Shown here piece after piece: positions 1 to 10,978 of a stretch of 64,000 nt of DNA. Within the stretch, counting starts at the first letter, position 1. Each line of letters opens with the position of its first letter. The stretch lies in the NCBI GenBank assembly GCA_021397835.1, contig JAJFZO010000028.1, positions 4,337,501 through 4,401,500 of the forward strand. Direction: 5' to 3'. Source of the stretch: Moringa oleifera (taxonomy: Eukaryota > Streptophyta > Magnoliopsida > Brassicales > Moringaceae). Position numbers and translations under genes: made by a program. The notes below the pieces were generated by a model that had not been told where the DNA came from, searched no databases, and was given only the letters and a program-made list of their open reading frames with translations.

Positions 1-39
1 TAGTGGAGACTACAAGAAGATCTTCACAAATAAGGTAAG

Positions 40-475
40 TTTCAATCTATGACTTATGATTTTGTACTTAGTTTCGTATATTAATTAGTATTTCATATCT
101 TCTTTCTTAGTTTCGTATCTTCATTTACTAATTTTGTATCTTCCTTTATTGATTTCGTATATTCATTCATAGTTTCGTATATTTATTTGGTATTTTGTAT
201 CTTTTTTCTAAGTTTCACATCTTCATTTATTGATTTTTTTTTTGTTTTTGTATATTCATTCTTAGTTTCATATATTCATTTGGTATTTGTATCTTTTTTC
301 TTAGTTTCATATCTTCATTTATTGATTTCATATCTTTTTTCTTAGTTTCATGTATTCATGTCTAATTTTGTATCTTGTTTCTTCATTTCGTATCTTCTTA
401 GTTTCGTATCTTCATTTACTGTTTTCATATCTTAATCATGTTGATTTTGTGTCTTTATTTATGTTTCATACCTTA
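40..475. repeat. degenerate ~20-bp tandem array (agtttcgtatcttcattt)
   Basis: About twenty imperfect copies of a unit close to agtttcgtatcttcattta, separated by 0-10 bases. It lies in what is probably an intron or upstream part of the ULP1-like gene of MULE-A. Similar 'cgtat/cgtaa' phrases recur at 2380-2720, 1330-1540 and 4030-4170, and in the second MULE. Confidence 0.75.
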
Positions 476-2452
476 AATTAATGACTTTGTGGTTTGATTT
501 TAACCTTAATTTTATGATGTTAGATGGGGGCTAAGCTAAAACTAGAGCTAAATGATGTTGAGCATTAGGCCTTATTCTATGTTGGTGTTGAAGAGACTAT
601 ACTGCCCTTGCAGCCATAGATCTCTAGTATGGCTACTCCTACTGCATGTTCAAGGAATAAAGGTATGGCTACTGCTACTGCATGTTCAAGGAATAAAGAT
701 AAACATATCGACGTGACAATCGAGGTTCCCACTCAATACAAGTCTACAAAATTACTAGTATCCTTTCCAAATACATATAAGGTTTGTTATTCTAATATTA
801 ATATTTTATCTTCATAATGTATCTCTTTTATTGACATGTAGTTGTCATCTTCCATGGATCTTCACTTACAATGTCAGTTAGGGTTTGCAATTATTAAGTA
901 GTCAAGAGATGAAATTGTGGAAAAGGATGAGAGAGAGAGGCAGAGGGAAAAGGAGAGAGAGGCTCACCCTGGGGAGGAGATGACCGAGGGGCAATTGAGG
1001 AAAGGGTCATTAGCTCAACTCAAGCTGAAATGAGGGTTGAAGGGGACTAAGAGGTTTACCATTACCTAAATATTAGAGAGGCAAAATTAAACCTCATATA
1101 AGCAAGCATAAACCTTATGGATTCTCTTAATGAAAGGCGCCATATGGAGGAAATGAATGTCTCAAATCCATCAAGCTTATAATTCAAAACAATGAAATTG
1201 GTGGTCGAGATCCTTCTTAGAATGTCTAAGAACCAGTGTGCGATGAGGTAACTTTGTTTATGGTTATTTTCCTTTTATAAAGTTTGTCATCAGTAGATTA
1301 AATCATTACTTCATTATAACAAATATTACTTGATTTCACTAATCATGGACTATTGATCCCAAATCGTGACTTTGTTATCAAAAATCGTAATTTAACATAT
1401 TAAATCATATGTTAACTTCGTAAATTCTATCTTGATTTCATAGTCTTTTTTAAAAAATCTTTTGTAGGAATCGTAGCTTAGATGTGCAAATCATATATTG
1501 GTTTTGTCTTATATATTTTGTATATTGATTTTGTATCATTTTTTTTTTTTTTGCAATTATTACCTAAAGTGGTTTGCGATACATATTTTTTAGGTTGGTG
1601 ATGTTGGCTCTACATCACATCGACGTGTTGCTTTAGAGAAGTCTACTAAGTCCGATGACTCTAGCAATAATTCTGCGGAGGATTCAATGAGAAAAAGGAA
1701 GAGAAAGATAAGGAAGATGAGAAGAAAGAACAAGGATAACTATGAAGATGGCGAGGAGTAGGATGAAGAAAATGAAGAAGAAGATGAAGAGGACTGCTTG
1801 AAGATGAAGAAGATGATAAGAAGGAAGCAGAGAATGAGGCTAAGAAGCAAGAGGTAGAGGAAATGGCCTTATAAGGGCTATGAGATAATGAAGTAGCCAT
1901 TATAGGACCAGAGGAGAATGTGGTGGCTTTTGTAGGGCCAATTAAGGTTGAGTTGGTAGCCTTTATAAACGCAATTAAGGAGGTGGCAGCCTTACAGAGG
2001 TTATAGAGGACTTGGCCATTGATCTAGTGGAGGTTATCAAAAATGCGTTGCGGTTGTTAGGGCCCGTAAATGGTTTAGACAATCATGCAACCCATATGTC
2101 AACCCTACTACTAGGACTAAATGTTATAATTCTTCCCACCTTGTTAATGCTAAAATGGAGATATCAAGCTCGATCATCGTTGAATACAATATATTCATAG
2201 AAGGGACATCATAGTAAGTAATTTTTCTGTGTTTATAACTTTTGTTTTAGTATCTTGCATAACTTTCTTCCTAACTTGATAAATTTTACATAGTGGCGAC
2301 GTAGGTATTAAACACAGTGTCAATACGGGTTTGTTCCACAACCTTTAGGAAAATAACGAGTGGATTGATGACTTGGTAACTTGATTAAAAACTATTTTAC
2401 TATTTTTAAATCATATCTATATTCCTTGATTCGTAAACTATTATTTAGATTC

Positions 2453-2461
<9 letters not shown>

Positions 2462-2497
<36 letters not shown>
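2462..2497. repeat. (TG)n microsatellite
   Basis: An uninterrupted TG run of about 17-18 units, preceded by a short AT run, inside an intron-like stretch of the MULE-A ULP1 gene. Confidence 0.95.
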
Positions 2498-2499
2498 CA

Positions 2500-2720
2500 T
2501 GATTTCGTAACCAAATTATGTATTTGTGAATTCATAATCTAATTTCGTACATTGATTCTTCAATATGTAACCTAATTTTGTATTTGATTCACTATTTCAT
2601 AACTTGATTTCCACAATTGCATCTTAATTTTTAGAATCATATATTGATTTAAGAATCACAACCTCATTTCGTATCTTTTAAACTAATTTTGTAACCCCTT
2701 CCCATGATTTTCTAACACAT
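2500..2720. repeat. degenerate array of 'gatttcgtaac' phrases
   Basis: Repeats of gatttcgtaac / aattttgtatttgattc at irregular 20-30 base spacing. The right-hand MULE has the matching array at 62930-63200 on the opposite strand, so the array is part of the family and not a local accident. Confidence 0.6.
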
Positions 2721-3106
2721 TGACACATACTTAGTCTATTTCGTAAAAGGCAAAAGGAGTTCCCTAACCTATATTCACATAATGTTTGTATTTGTGATCT
2801 TTTGCTTTATGTAAGTTGGTCAATTTTATTTATATATGTTTGTTTTTTTAATGTAATTTTTCTGACATAGTCTTTTATAAATTTGCAAAGTACCTTTTAT
2901 TACATTTATTATGATTACCAAAATAATCCAAATGATGATTGTCCTCCTCTACATTCAAATTACAAAGCACACAAGTGAAAAGATGGACTTCTAGATCGTG
3001 TGTGTGGCAAATATTACGATGGGTGCCCATCTTGGCATGTTGGAAAAAGTGATTTTTTTTTTTATCTTACTACTTTTAATCATGAAGACTAGCATTGACT
3101 TGATCA

Positions 3107-3133
3107 ATATATATATATATATATATATATATA
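3107..3133. repeat. (AT)n microsatellite
   Basis: About 13 AT units placed just before the last recognisable ULP1-like coding stretch of MULE-A. Confidence 0.9.
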
Positions 3134-3299
3134 GTGTAGTTGATGGTTCCATGCCATATTGGTGGGTATCATTGGCTAGTTGTCATCATAAATTTGAAAA
3201 AATTAACATTGCAGATTTATGATTCATTTCGTCAAGACATACTAAATATGGTACAAATCCATCAATAAAATTGCATCAGATTTATGCTCACTAGTTATA

Positions 3300-3513
3300 T
3301 GGCAAGTAGGATCCATTTTTTGAATAAGCCGAATATAAAGATCCCTCTATTGCCACTATCATGCACACTACATTTAAAGACCCAACAAAAAAAAATTATG
3401 AGTGATTTAAGTTTTTGTTTGGTATTTCATAACAGTTTTCTTTTGAAATGAGAAATCCTACCTAGTTTTTTTTAATAATATTTTTTTTTACAGAAGTAAC
3501 TACGATCTTCATA

Positions 3514-3551
<38 letters not shown>

Positions 3552-4300
3552 CAACATTTTACTAGCGATAAAGGCACTGAATTATACTGAAATGATGATA
3601 TGCCAAAGATCCAATGGCATATGGCCAAATACATATTTGTCAACTCTAGCAAGGTTAACTAGGGATGACTTTCATTATTAATTTTTGTATTTTATATATA
3701 TAAATTATGTAAACAACAATTTGTTTATCTATCATATACAAATTTTGATAAATATTGTTGTTTTATTTGCAATTCTGCATTAATTCAGACTTGGTATAAA
3801 TTAAGAACAAGTTATGATAGTATCATAGTTTTCGTCCAGTTTTTCACTTTGATTATGATTTAATGAAATTACTCTTAAATTTGGTTATAATTTTAATAAT
3901 ATCTATGTACGACTTAAGAATTATCTTACTACGATTTGTTCATTAAAATATGATTTTATGAGAGTCAATAAACTATTTTATTCAATTCAAGTAACAAAAT
4001 AACATATAAATTTTTTAAAAATAACACATTTTACTCAATTTCAAAAGGTACGATTTTATGCAAGTTAATATATGAATTTAACCACATTAGTATACGTTTT
4101 TGACCATATTCGTATATGATTTTGACCACATTTATATATGTTTTTCTTAATCTAGGTATGTTTTTAGAATAAGGCACGACTTCATCTAACATGGCAGTTA
4201 TCTTGTAGCTAAATTGATAACAGTTATCCAAAACAACACATAACAATCAACCATCCCATATAGATAGAAAAATGTAACCAAAACATATCAATATCAAAGG
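3300..4300. other. spacer between the convergent MULE-A genes
   Basis: AT-rich and without credible coding. 4030-4170 has several copies of a 'cgtatatgattttgaccacatt' phrase; its reverse complement recurs at 61590-61700 in the second MULE, confirming that this spacer belongs to the element. Confidence 0.6.
3516..3549. repeat. (AT)n microsatellite
   Basis: About 17 AT units between the convergent ULP1 and transposase genes of MULE-A. Confidence 0.9.
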
Positions 4301-6960
4301 TCAATGGTGTCATCATTTATTAGAGTTCAAATGGGAGGTATTTTAACAAGTTTGTGAATTATATTTGACCCCACCATAATTGCGACATTTAAGATGAAAT
4401 TGATTAAAAAACATTCGAGGATTAAGAGTGGCTTCCTCTTTCATAATATTGTGGCTTTGGACACGGTAACTAATTGTATCCACATTGATCGCACCTAAAA
4501 CACCTTTTTTGATGTATTCTCTCCCCACTTGAAGGTATTTTTTGCTTTTTTGAATGACCTACTGGCTTCCCATTATTCAGTGGTAATATCACAACCCTTC
4601 TGACTTCTTTATAGACATTCTGATAAGACATTTCACCAACAGAACAGATCGACTCAACATATGTTATCACTAGATGCTCGTGTTTATAGTAGTTCGATCA
4701 AAGTACGATGAAATTACTATTACTTTCACTACAAACAGTGAAAATTACTGAAGTTACCATAACAAATAACAATGAAAAATAAACATATTAACAACAAAAT
4801 AATTATTACATAAAAGCTACCAGTGCATGTGCATAAGGTAAAAGATTGGCTTGAAACTCCCTACAAGTGCAAGTATGTTCCATAAGGTTAACAACCACCT
4901 CTTTACCCTTGCGTTTGACCGAAAATATATTCTAGTTAACATTGGAAGCTATCATTTACAATAAGGTTTTTGTCTCTCGATCATCAATGAGTGGACCTAT
5001 TCCTAGTTGTGACCTCCAAACTTTAGCTTTCTCACATCGATCATAAAACAAACATTACATTATATCACTAATGAATTATAATAAAGCCATGAGGGGCAAC
5101 TCATGAGCAAATCGAAGACAAAAATTCAAGCTTTCAGTAATGTTGACCGTCATGAGTTGGTATCGTCTCCGAAAGCAATACACACATGATTATTTTCTCT
5201 GATCTTTCTTCATAATATATTCAAAGGCTTTGGGTGATTAGCTTGCAACTCAGTCAGCAATTTATTAAATTCAGATTCGTGATATGCCTATGCTCGCACT
5301 ATAAAAAAATTTTAGACACGTCTTCCTTTTTGAATTTATCCTTTATGTTCTGGACCATATCCCAAAAACATAAATTGTGATAAAAATCAGGATAGACATT
5401 TGCGGTGGCCTTCGCAATACTAATATGATAATCTGATATAATAACCAAGTCTTGTATTGTACTAATTGCTTCTTTCAACTATCCTAAGAACCACTTCCAT
5501 GCTTTATAGTTCTCCTAGTTACTAAAATCGAATGTTAGTGGGTATATCTGTTCATTCTTATCTTTGCACATTACTACAAACATTACACCGTGAAATATCT
5601 TTTCAGGTCAGTACGATCGATAGTAATAACTGGTCTAATTACTGAATGAAATTCCCTCAATGATTGATGCCATAAAGAAATACTTAAATCAATTAATCAT
5701 ATCTTTGATGCATTTGTGAGCCCTAGTTCTTGGATTAATTGTTTATAACACGTGGCATTATGATAATAATTGTTAATATAACTCAACTGGATCACCATAT
5801 GTAAAAAACAATGTATACTCTTTAGTTTTTCAAGCTTTATTATATAAAATCTGTATACCATATTGTTATTTCATATCACCTATGATGTCTTTTGATTTAA
5901 TGATTCTAGTATTAGTAGACAACCTCTAAGTCATAATTTCTCCAATAATAGCATAACTTGCTTGTCGATGCTGTCAATGTAACTCTTCAACTGTGCAAGT
6001 GTGCGTTAGATTGCACTATCTAATTTGAAAGAATTACCTTTGTGCAATTCTCACAACACCAACCTTCCATGCACAATTTTTTTCTCTACAAGTAATCTTA
6101 GACATTGATTTGTCAAACCTAATAACTTTAAATTAAGAATCCTTAGTCAATGCATGTATACACAAAAATCAATTTTACTTTTTTTTTTTATTTGAGAAAA
6201 ACTAACCTTTAGTAAGAGAGTGAATCGGAGTCATTGATTTCATAGTATGAATTAGAGCAATATTATATAATTCAGCACCCAACACACTAGAATTTCTAAT
6301 AACACTATCACTTGAATTTTTATGTACTTCAGGACATGCAAATGGGACTGAAGATGCGATAGGAGACAACTTTTCGTTGAACTCTTCATTGCCAAGTTTT
6401 ACTTTTGGAATGAGTTCACATTGATCTTCATTAATAGGCTGAGTAGGTTGAGTTTTCAAGATTAAGTATTCACACCAAACATCATAGTTCATTGGCACAT
6501 CCAAGTTGATTTCATCGGTATGCTAAGTGTCAAGGGGATTCTCGTCATGGATGAATGATTTCGTGACAAAATTTTTACATTGAATAGTTGAATTGCTACT
6601 GGTACAAGAATTAAAAGGATTGATTTGTCCTATATTTCCATCATTATACACACCTTGTCTACTTTCAACAAATTTCGCTCCACCAAATCAACAATTACAT
6701 GAGAAATTATGGTATCATCATACAACATAAACTCAACATCATCATCATTTACTAACTCAATTTTAATTATAGTTTTTCAGATCTTACTATGTGTGCAATA
6801 CAACATTAGTCTTAAAAAAATCAACCTTCACGCAAGATTTAATCAAATCCAACAACTATGCATACATCAAACCCGTTCGAACAACATACACTTGGTTCTG
6901 ATAGCTTTACCAATATACTCAAAACTTTCTCTTGACTCGAACCACTCACCATTCTAAGTT
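4300..6960 (-). pseudogene. MULE transposase of MULE-A, broken
   Basis: Read on - from about 6960 to 4300. An N-terminal open piece (6504-6202) contains NYDVWCEYLILKTQPTQP and a segment conserved with the right-hand copy (NSSDSVIRNSSVLGAELYNI). The catalytic core follows at about 5680-5280: RPVITID (first acidic residue region, DRTDLK where DGTHLK is usual), NEQIYPL, W-WFLG and VIISD (second Asp region). A SWIM zinc finger (CTCREFQANLLPYAHAL) lies near 4930-4840 and a CCHC-like knuckle (RCFRCDQCGYN) near 4500. Several frameshifts and stops break it. The role in intact relatives is DDE transposition in the nucleus. The gene runs towards the ULP1 gene, as in the second MULE. Confidence 0.8.
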
Positions 6961-7439
6961 ACAATGATCTACATTTTACGATAACAATGAAAACATTTCA
7001 GATACCGATAAAAAAGAATTAGTTATTATAGAGAAAAAGAAACAATTTTAGAAAAAATTTAAGTACTATTTCATAAACAAGTAACGATTTCAGTAACTAA
7101 GAATGATTTCAACAAACAAATAACGATTTTAAAAAGGAAGTTGGGGATGTTTGATTTACTAATTAGGATACAGTTTTTCATTTCGACATGATACAATTTT
7201 AATATTATTTAATATTTTTCCAGTTTTGGTTACGAAATATGCCACAAGTTATGATTTACGTCGAAACAAATAAAAGTTTCATAGCTTTAAGTTACATTAT
7301 TGTTCAAAAGTATATATATCACTCTCTTGACTCATTCAAATATTTTTTTTATTTTGAAAAAAAATATGTTATAAAAAACACGAGCTTCCTTCTCTATGTG
7401 GAACAACTAGTCAAAAATATTAATACTTGCCTTCAATTC

Positions 7440-7706
7440 TTTTTTTTTATCTTAATTGGATAAATTTTAAATACAAATATGGAGAGAAAAAAAGCGAAAA
7501 AAAAGAGCAAAGAGATAGCACGGAAAGAGATTGAAAAGAGAGAGATTGAAAAAGAAAATTCAAATAAATTACTTAAATTTTTGAAGATATTATTACTTTA
7601 AGAATATTTTTATCTTAACATACATTTAAGTGCTAAAAAAAATACATTAATATAAATTTTTTTTTTTTACAAGAAAAAGGTGAGGGTGTCACTTTTTGGC
7701 AATTTT
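7440..7706. repeat. terminal region of MULE-A (shared with the MULE at 57983)
   Basis: Read on -, it begins AAAATTGCCAAAA and aligns by eye with 57983-58250, including the caccc-ttttcttg segment and poly-T runs. This marks the outer end beyond the transposase gene. The opposite terminus is outside the window, so its partner inverted repeat cannot be checked. Confidence 0.6.
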
Positions 7707-8091
7707 CTCTTGGTGGAATGAGTGGCAGGAATTCTATTCTGAGTAACTTCTGCTGCAATTTTATTTTTCTCTATTCTGTGTTGGGCTCTAGAATTAATAA
7801 AACGGAAAAGAAAAACCAAACTAACCTGATCAGGTGTAGCTCATCCTCACCTGGTTCCCAAATTTGTACTGTGGCTTTTCTCGTTCTGTTCTTCTCTCAA
7901 CCAATAAAACAATTTATTTGATATTAACAGATATAGGATCTTATCAAAAACAAATAAGTCAAAACAAATTAAAACACCGGAGAAACCACAAAATCTTATT
8001 GGAAGCTCAACAGACAAGGCTGAATTCCTCTGTTGTATTCAAAACCGTGCTCCCTGCTCTAGATGGTAACCTTCTATCCCTTTTGTGTTGT
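7707..8091 (-). other. 3' flank of the FTIP1-like gene, probable 3' UTR
   Basis: No other gene is visible. On the minus strand an AATAAA-type signal lies at about 7918-7913, some 175 bases past the FTIP1 stop, which would suit polyadenylation. 8040-8110 shows an imperfect repeat of the 'gctctagatggtaaccttct' phrase, half of it in the 3' end of the gene. Confidence 0.5.
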
Positions 8092-8704
8092 TCAAAGCAT
8101 GCTATCTGCTCTAGATGGTAACCTTCTGAAGAAATTGCTGGGTACTGATGGCAGCTTGCTTCTGAATCTAGGATGCCTGAGCCAGAACAAGCCTGCAACA
8201 AGAGCAATAATCTTGAAGGGTGTCAAGTAGAGCACCACGGCTACTATGAGGCAGAAAACTACAAAGATGCTGGTGGCTCTGGAGTCCCGCCAACTTAGCA
8301 GAGCCTGAAATCTCTCCCCCTGCGTTGCAATGTCTCCTACAACAGTTTGGATTCTTCCTGCCACACTTCTCAGCCTATCATACCTCATCCTTACCACGTC
8401 CTGAGCTTTTGACGTCGGAAATGTGTCAAATTCTTCATCTAATTCATCTGGGTGAACGGCTTCTGCCCATGAAAGCTTGGTGTCCATATGAGAAGGATGC
8501 CTTGGCCGGAATCGGTAATTCCATATCCCAATAAGAAACATGTACAGGAAAATAGTAGGCAGGATCAGTTCTGGGTAGCAGATGAGTATGAACAAGAGGA
8601 CATGAACTAGGATTGTAGTGACTGGGTTCTTCCAGTGACAAACTTCACCAAGCCACTTGCTCATAGTGATTACCCCAGAAAATAGAGAGACAATCCTGAA
8701 GAAG

Positions 8705-8736
<32 letters not shown>

Positions 8737-10476
8737 GGAATCCACATCCAGCATATACTCAACAACCTCTTTCCTCAGAGGTGGCTCTGCTCGGCCGAGC
8801 CTTGACGCCACAATGCTCATGGCTTGATACCTTAGGCTATCCAACTGGTTTACAGTGAAAGGATGCAAATAATGCATCTTAGGCAGTAACGGGTGCCAGT
8901 ATAGGTAGATCATGTTTGCTAGAGAAAGACAAGTGAATCGAACTGCTAACTGAAGCTCTCCCATCTTCTTCACTCCCGAAGGTTGTAGAACAAGAAGTGG
9001 GTACGAGTGTGTGTAAATCCGATCAGTCTCTAGCGTCGATAATCGGACTCTTACCTTCCCAATTCTTGAATCATTTTTAGCTCCACTGCCGGAAGCTGGT
9101 TTCTCGTTCCCGCCCAAGTGGCAGTTGTCAAATACTCCCAATGTGATCACGGTGCAAGAATCATAGACCTCCCAAGTGTACTGCTCGTTCCATTTGGGAT
9201 TGAAGCTTTCGATGATTGTTCTGGTTCTTACCCACTTTTGTCCATACTTTGCTACACAATAAGCATCTGTGGCTCCTCTACCATCCTTTGTCTTCATCGG
9301 GAGAAGCCCTTGAGCGCTTAAGATACCCACTTCAAGGATTCCAATTGGCTGCTTCCACAGCTGCCTAGCAGTCGGCCGTTGGTCGCTTAAGTACAGTGTT
9401 GATTCGTCTAGCACATGATATGCCCCTTCAAGGCAAACCCTCAAATGAATTCTGCTAGAAAACTTGAGCTCGTTTCTCTTGTCTCCCTCTAGAACACCGA
9501 ACCCAAATTTTTCGAGATTAAACCATTTGGAATGGACAGGCCGGTGATCCAAGCGTCTCTCGAAGATTGTAAGCGGCAAGGTTACTTTGCCCATAAGCTC
9601 ATCTTTTGAAGAGCTCACTTTATTCTCAACTGTTAATACCAACTGCTCCTCAAAAGGTTCAGCAGCTACAAAAAGCAGATCTTCGTTCCACATTGGGTTG
9701 ATTGTCCTGGTTGGGCATAGTCTGGTTTTAAGTATCTGGTTTCCGACCTGAGCCTTAACAAAAGCCTGAGGTAATTGGCTTCTGTCATGTGGCTCCACGT
9801 CCTGAGCTTCAATTACGTTTACTCTCAGATACCAAAGCTTGGGTGATACGTAAACCTTCGACCGGACGCTGAAAACACCCTCTCCTTGAACAGAAGCAGC
9901 ATCAGAATGCCAGGACTCTGGAAAAGCTTCATCAGCTTGGGTTCCCATCCAAACTGCAAGCATCACTTCTCCTTTCACTTTGCTGTCCCCTCGCCGGTCC
10001 TCTAATCTGTACCATTGAGGTGCCAGAGGACTGTCGGGTGGAACCCTGGTGGGCACTTCATTCATATCAAATACAACTTTCCCTATGTAATCATCCCTGG
10101 AAACCATTTCTCTGTCTCTGACAAACACCTCTAGAATTGAAGATTGAATCTTGTCTTTTGAGAATGCGAACACCTGGTTCCATTCGGCGCTTGTTTTCTT
10201 TTCAAAATGCTTCGTTTTTCCTTTATAATTCCCAAGCTTCACTTCAACATATGGGTCACAGCTTCCTGTCACTGGATTTGTGGGAAGATCTTTGGCTTTG
10301 ACGACCCGAACATACAGATAAAACATCTGTTCAACAAGATCATAAGTGCTTGTGGCTCTTTCACTACAAATCCACCCACCACGTACTCCTCCATGTGGCC
10401 ACCGCTCCCCGAGCTGGGGTTTCGTATCCTTCAACTTATAGTCTTCTTGGTGGTTAGAAGCAGCTAGGGGATTCAT
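8092..10476 (-). CDS. FTIP1: FTIP1/MCTP-like protein, three C2 domains plus PRT_C
   Basis: The only intact host gene: 794 codons without intron, a usual length for this subfamily. Three C2 domains are seen at about residues 51-150 (TGSCDPYVEVKLGNYKGKTK; RDREMVSRDDYIG), 213-320 (LWYLRVNVIEAQDVEP) and 378-495 (GILEVGILSAQGL). Next comes the plant PRT_C region (about 510-794) with hydrophobic segments at about 617-651 and 735-766 that should anchor it in a membrane. The N-terminal EDYKLKD and STYDLVEQM are typical of the FTIP1/MCTP1 branch. Family knowledge: MCTPs act at endoplasmic reticulum-plasma membrane contacts and plasmodesmata, and Arabidopsis FTIP1 helps export florigen FT from companion cells. 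The N-terminus is complete: the ATG follows an acceptor-like ttgcag, so a 5'-UTR intron is possible. Orthology to FTIP1 rather than a paralogue is inferred. Confidence 0.93.
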
Positions 10477-10862
10477 TGCTGCAATCTCAAACGCACCTCT
10501 TCTTCAACTTCTCCCTCTGCAATCGTTGTTGCCGCAACACCTGCAGGTTGTGTGTCTTAATAACTTCTATTGCTTTCTCGTCTTTCCTCCGTCTTTCCAG
10601 CTGGACAGGAAGAGAAATATGAAATTATCTTTCACTGCTGTTGGTGCATTACCTGAAGTGGGAAGACTACAATCAACAGCAAGTAGAGGAAAAGAAACTG
10701 TAGTAAATGTAGGGAGAAATCAGACTTCATTCAAGCTATAAGTTCTGAAGTTTATCTCACCTCTGATATAACCGATAAGCTTCTTCTCCTTACACCCCAG
10801 CCATGAATTCTTCTTTTCCTCTGTAAGTTGCAGCCAATAATCTAATTCCTTCCTTTCTGCAG
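10477..10862. promoter_or_regulatory. 5' leader and upstream region of the FTIP1-like gene
   Basis: This holds the presumed leader of the minus-strand FTIP1 gene; an acceptor-like pyrimidine/ttgcag stretch ends two bases before its ATG. On + there is a 40-codon open stretch from 10620 (MKLSFTAVGALPEVG...) followed by gtaaat, which could be a first exon paired with the exon-like piece at 10863, or chance. No clear TATA box was identified on either strand. Confidence 0.4.
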
Positions 10863-10978
10863 AACGCAGAAACCACGCATTCAGAGACTTGAAGTCCGGT
10901 AATGAGGTGGAGGTCTTAAAGGAGGCTTTAGATGACCTTTTGAAACCTGACTTTTACAGGCAAACTTCCAGGAAACAG
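10863..10978 (+). other. orphan exon-like segment, unrecognised
   Basis: Bounded by a good acceptor (tcctttctgcag) and a plausible donor (aaacag|gttaca). One frame is open across it and reads like real protein, with RNHAFRDLKSGNEVEVLKEA then LDDLLKPDFYRQ, including normal codon use for charged residues. The other two frames have stops. No continuation is seen further right. It could be one exon of a gene diverging from FTIP1, since lost, or a gene fragment left by a transposon. Not assigned to a family. Confidence 0.35.

Larger units (their letters stand above)
516..3260 (+). pseudogene. ULP1-like (C48) cysteine protease gene of MULE-A, broken
   Basis: The reading is patchy and split by AT-rich introns. 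1635-1860 encodes a stretch rich in Asp/Glu and Lys/Arg (a charged linker, read on +). 2010-2200 encodes a short open piece. 2945-3050 and 3140-3260 read as degraded versions of the right-hand copy, where motifs such as GFHWLVTVINLEK and QIYDSF show the His and Asp of a C48 protease. Here the His-containing motif is altered (YWWVSLAS) and the frame stops soon after. Family role: ULP/SENP proteases cleave SUMO; whether transposon copies do so is unknown. No catalytic Cys box was found. Clearly non-functional. Confidence 0.6.
1..7706. mobile_element. Mutator-like element MULE-A, left part missing
   Basis: Two broken genes converge here: a ULP1-like protease on + and a MULE transposase on -. The right boundary is set near 7706 because the terminal stretch (read on -, AAAATTGCCAAA followed by a CACCC/CACC-rich segment) matches, inverted, the start of the second MULE at about 57983. 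The left end lies outside the window. Domain order and intergenic sequence match the element at 57983-63415 as a reverse complement, with many substitutions and indels, so these are two insertions of one family and not a recent duplication. MULEs with a ULP1-like gene are a known plant group (Kaonashi-type in Arabidopsis, CUMULE in melon). Confidence 0.8.

Noticed and set aside
1661..1900. Serine-rich minus-strand frame
   Set aside because: Antisense shadow of an Asp/Glu/Lys-rich + stretch of the ULP1-like gene.
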